A DNA stretch of 64,000 nucleotides from positions 2,352,802-2,416,801 of the forward strand of contig NC_134418.1 in assembly GCF_030867145.1 (NCBI RefSeq), given 5' to 3'. Positions 62,369 to 64,000 of the stretch are shown here, piece after piece (position 1 is the stretch's first letter; each line of letters opens with the position of its first letter). Below the pieces are notes generated by a model that was not told where the DNA came from, ran no database searches, and was given only the letters and a program-made list of their open reading frames with translations. The stretch comes from Opisthocomus hoazin. Lineage: Eukaryota > Chordata > Aves > Opisthocomiformes > Opisthocomidae. The translations under genes were made by a program, and so were the position numbers.

Positions 62369-62491
62369 CTGGGATGGTTTTTGATGGTGGAATGGGACTT
62401 GAGGTACAGGAGAAGATGGAACAACGAGGACTGGAGAGCATGCTGGAAAAGGGGGTGGCTAGTAAAATCAGACAAAGAAACCAGGACAGAA
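62369..62491 (+). other. exon-like open segment in intron 9
   Basis: GTTGCAG precedes and GTGAGT follows a 123-base segment that is open in two frames. In the frame entered at phase 1 it reads GMVFDGGMGLEVQEKMEQRG and then a helical, charged continuation. In phase 0, the phase required after exon 9, it would contain six Trp in 41 residues, which is implausible for this protein. It may be a cryptic or noncoding exon, or chance. Confidence 0.2.
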
Positions 62492-63603
62492 GTGAGTACT
62501 AAAGAAGTTATTAGTTTCAGTTTCCTAAATGACCACAGCCAGGTAATTTAAGACACAGATTTTGTACTTTTTGTGTAAAATTTGTACTATTTGTACTATT
62601 TGTGTCAAATACATGCCAGAGATGCCTGAATACATGTAGTCAAATCCAGAGCCCTAAATATAGTGGCTCTGATAGTGCAGGGTGATAGAGGTGTGGGCAA
62701 ATTTGCATGGTCAGACAAAGGTATAAATAACTTATTTCAAAAAAATATTTTATGAGCAAAGACAACTGACAGTGAACTTCCGTGCTTTTAGATTAGGGGT
62801 TAGTGGCTTATCTGTTGCTAGGAATGCCATTTCTTTTTTGCAGCATTGTCACCGGCTTCGCAAACAAAAAAATAGTATTTGTGGCAAACGCATCTGTTTT
62901 GATGGGAGAATGGAAGTGATCTGCACCTGAGAATTTGGTAGTTTTGCAAGTTAACAGTTACCTTAAAGAGCAAATCAAAGCTGTGATTATTTTCAGTCAT
63001 TTTTTAATTATTGTCAGCAGTGGGTGGTGACCATAAAAATAAGAAGATTTATTACAGCTCTTGTCTGAGAAGGAAATTGGCATACTTGTTTTAGGGGAAA
63101 AGAGAAATATCAATTACAGAAAATTAAAGCTTTTCTGATTAAATATTTTCTCACGCTTTGTAAAGAACAGCTTTCTTTTCTTCCCACTTGTTCCCGTGTA
63201 GCTGAGTTCCTTTCGTTTTGGTCCTGATTCATAAATGCTAGAGTCAAACAACTCAAGTGCAAGGGAAAACCTTTTACATCAGATTGTTTCCTATAGTGAC
63301 AGTTACAGCATCGCCAAATGTCAGGTGCAGAAACATCCTGGTAGCCTTAAAATATTGTGGAATGTGGTGCTTTGATGGCGTGGAGTTTGCATGGACTCTG
63401 GTCCAGACCAGAAGGGTTTTAGTATGTGCCTGCTACCTGATTTCTTGGAGATGGCCAGAACTTTACGTTGCCTACTTGGTTAAGGTTGGAGTGCTTAGAA
63501 CTGGAAGTAAACATGGGTTTCTGCGTTGTTTTGTTTTTCCATGGAGCTATGAAAGGATGCCTGTCATCAGTAATTTGCAGATCACAGGCAGTTAAATTGT
63601 ATA

Positions 63604-63757
63604 GGAGATCTCCATCTTTGGAGATTTTCGAAACGTAATGGGACAAGGTCCCTGAGCAACCGGTTCTACTGTTGAAGTTCGCCCTACTTTGAGCGAGAGG
63701 TCAAACTAGAGACTTCTGGAGGTCTCTTCCAGCCTAAGTGTTCCTGTGATTTTATGT
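63604..63757 (+). mobile_element. CR1 LINE, diverged 3' end
   Basis: It contains 'gagatctccatctttggaga', 'ggtctcttccagcctaag' and a terminal ttcctgtgattttatg. Confidence 0.85.
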
Positions 63758-64000
63758 AGCTAATCTGCTCTCTTTTTAATTAATTAAATTATCACTGAAA
63801 CCACAAAGCTTTAGTGAGGTGTGTTTGTCTCTCTCTAAATCCCTTTGAACTTAGAGAGTGAATAAATATTCATTCAAAAGATAATTTTTCCCGGTACATT
63901 ATGGACTGGGTTTATGATAAATATCCAACTGAGTATGGAGCCAGCTGATAGAAAGGAAGAAAGTTTTATTCTTGTTTTCCTGCGAGTGAGTGATTTTGAG

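Larger units (their letters stand above)
55525..64000 (+). other. ALMS1: ALMS1 intron 9, at least 8.5 kb, running off the window
   Basis: The sequence is largely unique and AT-rich, with three CR1 pieces (58505-59019, 61363-61567 and 63604-63757). Two segments have exon-like properties, at 60958-61170 and 62369-62491, but neither matches known ALMS1 sequence in the required phase. No large coding exon is present. Confidence 0.6.

Noticed and set aside
1..64000. tRNA, rRNA, CRISPR, bacterial operons, endogenous retrovirus or DNA transposon.
   Set aside because: No cloverleaf with A/B boxes, no regularly spaced repeats, no gag/pol/env-like frames, no paired LTRs and no terminal inverted repeats were recognised by eye.

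Overview
This is a stretch of bird genomic DNA carrying the 5' half of one gene on the + strand. The gene is the avian ortholog of ALMS1, the centrosome and ciliary basal-body protein mutated in human Alstrom syndrome. The organism call rests on about 20 CR1 (chicken-repeat-1) LINE fragments, many of them ending in the CR1 3' signature of repeated ATTCTGTG/ATTCTATG octamers. There is no sign of Alu, L1 or bacterial features. The abundant CR1 type (subfamily phrase 'gagatattccagccccgcct') suggests a neognath bird; I cannot name the species.

Layout. 1-18.05 kb is upstream intergenic sequence: eight CR1 fragments, one older L2-like LINE remnant, two small tandem repeats, and no recognisable coding exon. 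18.05-18.48 kb is a CpG island with GC boxes and a perfect NRF1-type palindrome, and no TATA box. It ends in an ATG in optimal Kozak context that opens coding exon 1 (18326-18367).

Eight further coding exons follow with matching splice phases: 30860-30964, 32616-32811, 44899-45016, 45218-45375, 46345-48551, 51756-51915, 53572-54798 and 55394-55524. Joined, they give 4344 nt, or 1448 codons, without a stop. Several blocks match human ALMS1 as I remember it: an FPTLEEGVL block, an [14 protein letters not shown] block, a SQHPL block, [34 protein letters not shown] and [18 protein letters not shown]. The remaining exons, including the C-terminal ALMS motif, are not visible and should lie beyond 64000.

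The introns are mostly unique AT-rich sequence with CR1 insertions in introns 1, 3 and 9; no CR1 touches a coding exon. The most notable points are the missing 47-residue tandem-repeat domain in the exon that occupies its place, a compact exon 7 motif that I do not recall in human ALMS1, a possible alternative last exon with its own poly(A) signal at 60958-61170, and an inverted pair of nearly identical CR1 copies just inside intron 1.

No second protein gene, RNA gene, CRISPR array or DNA transposon is supported. All domain and ortholog statements come from reading the translated sequence and from memory; no database search was run.
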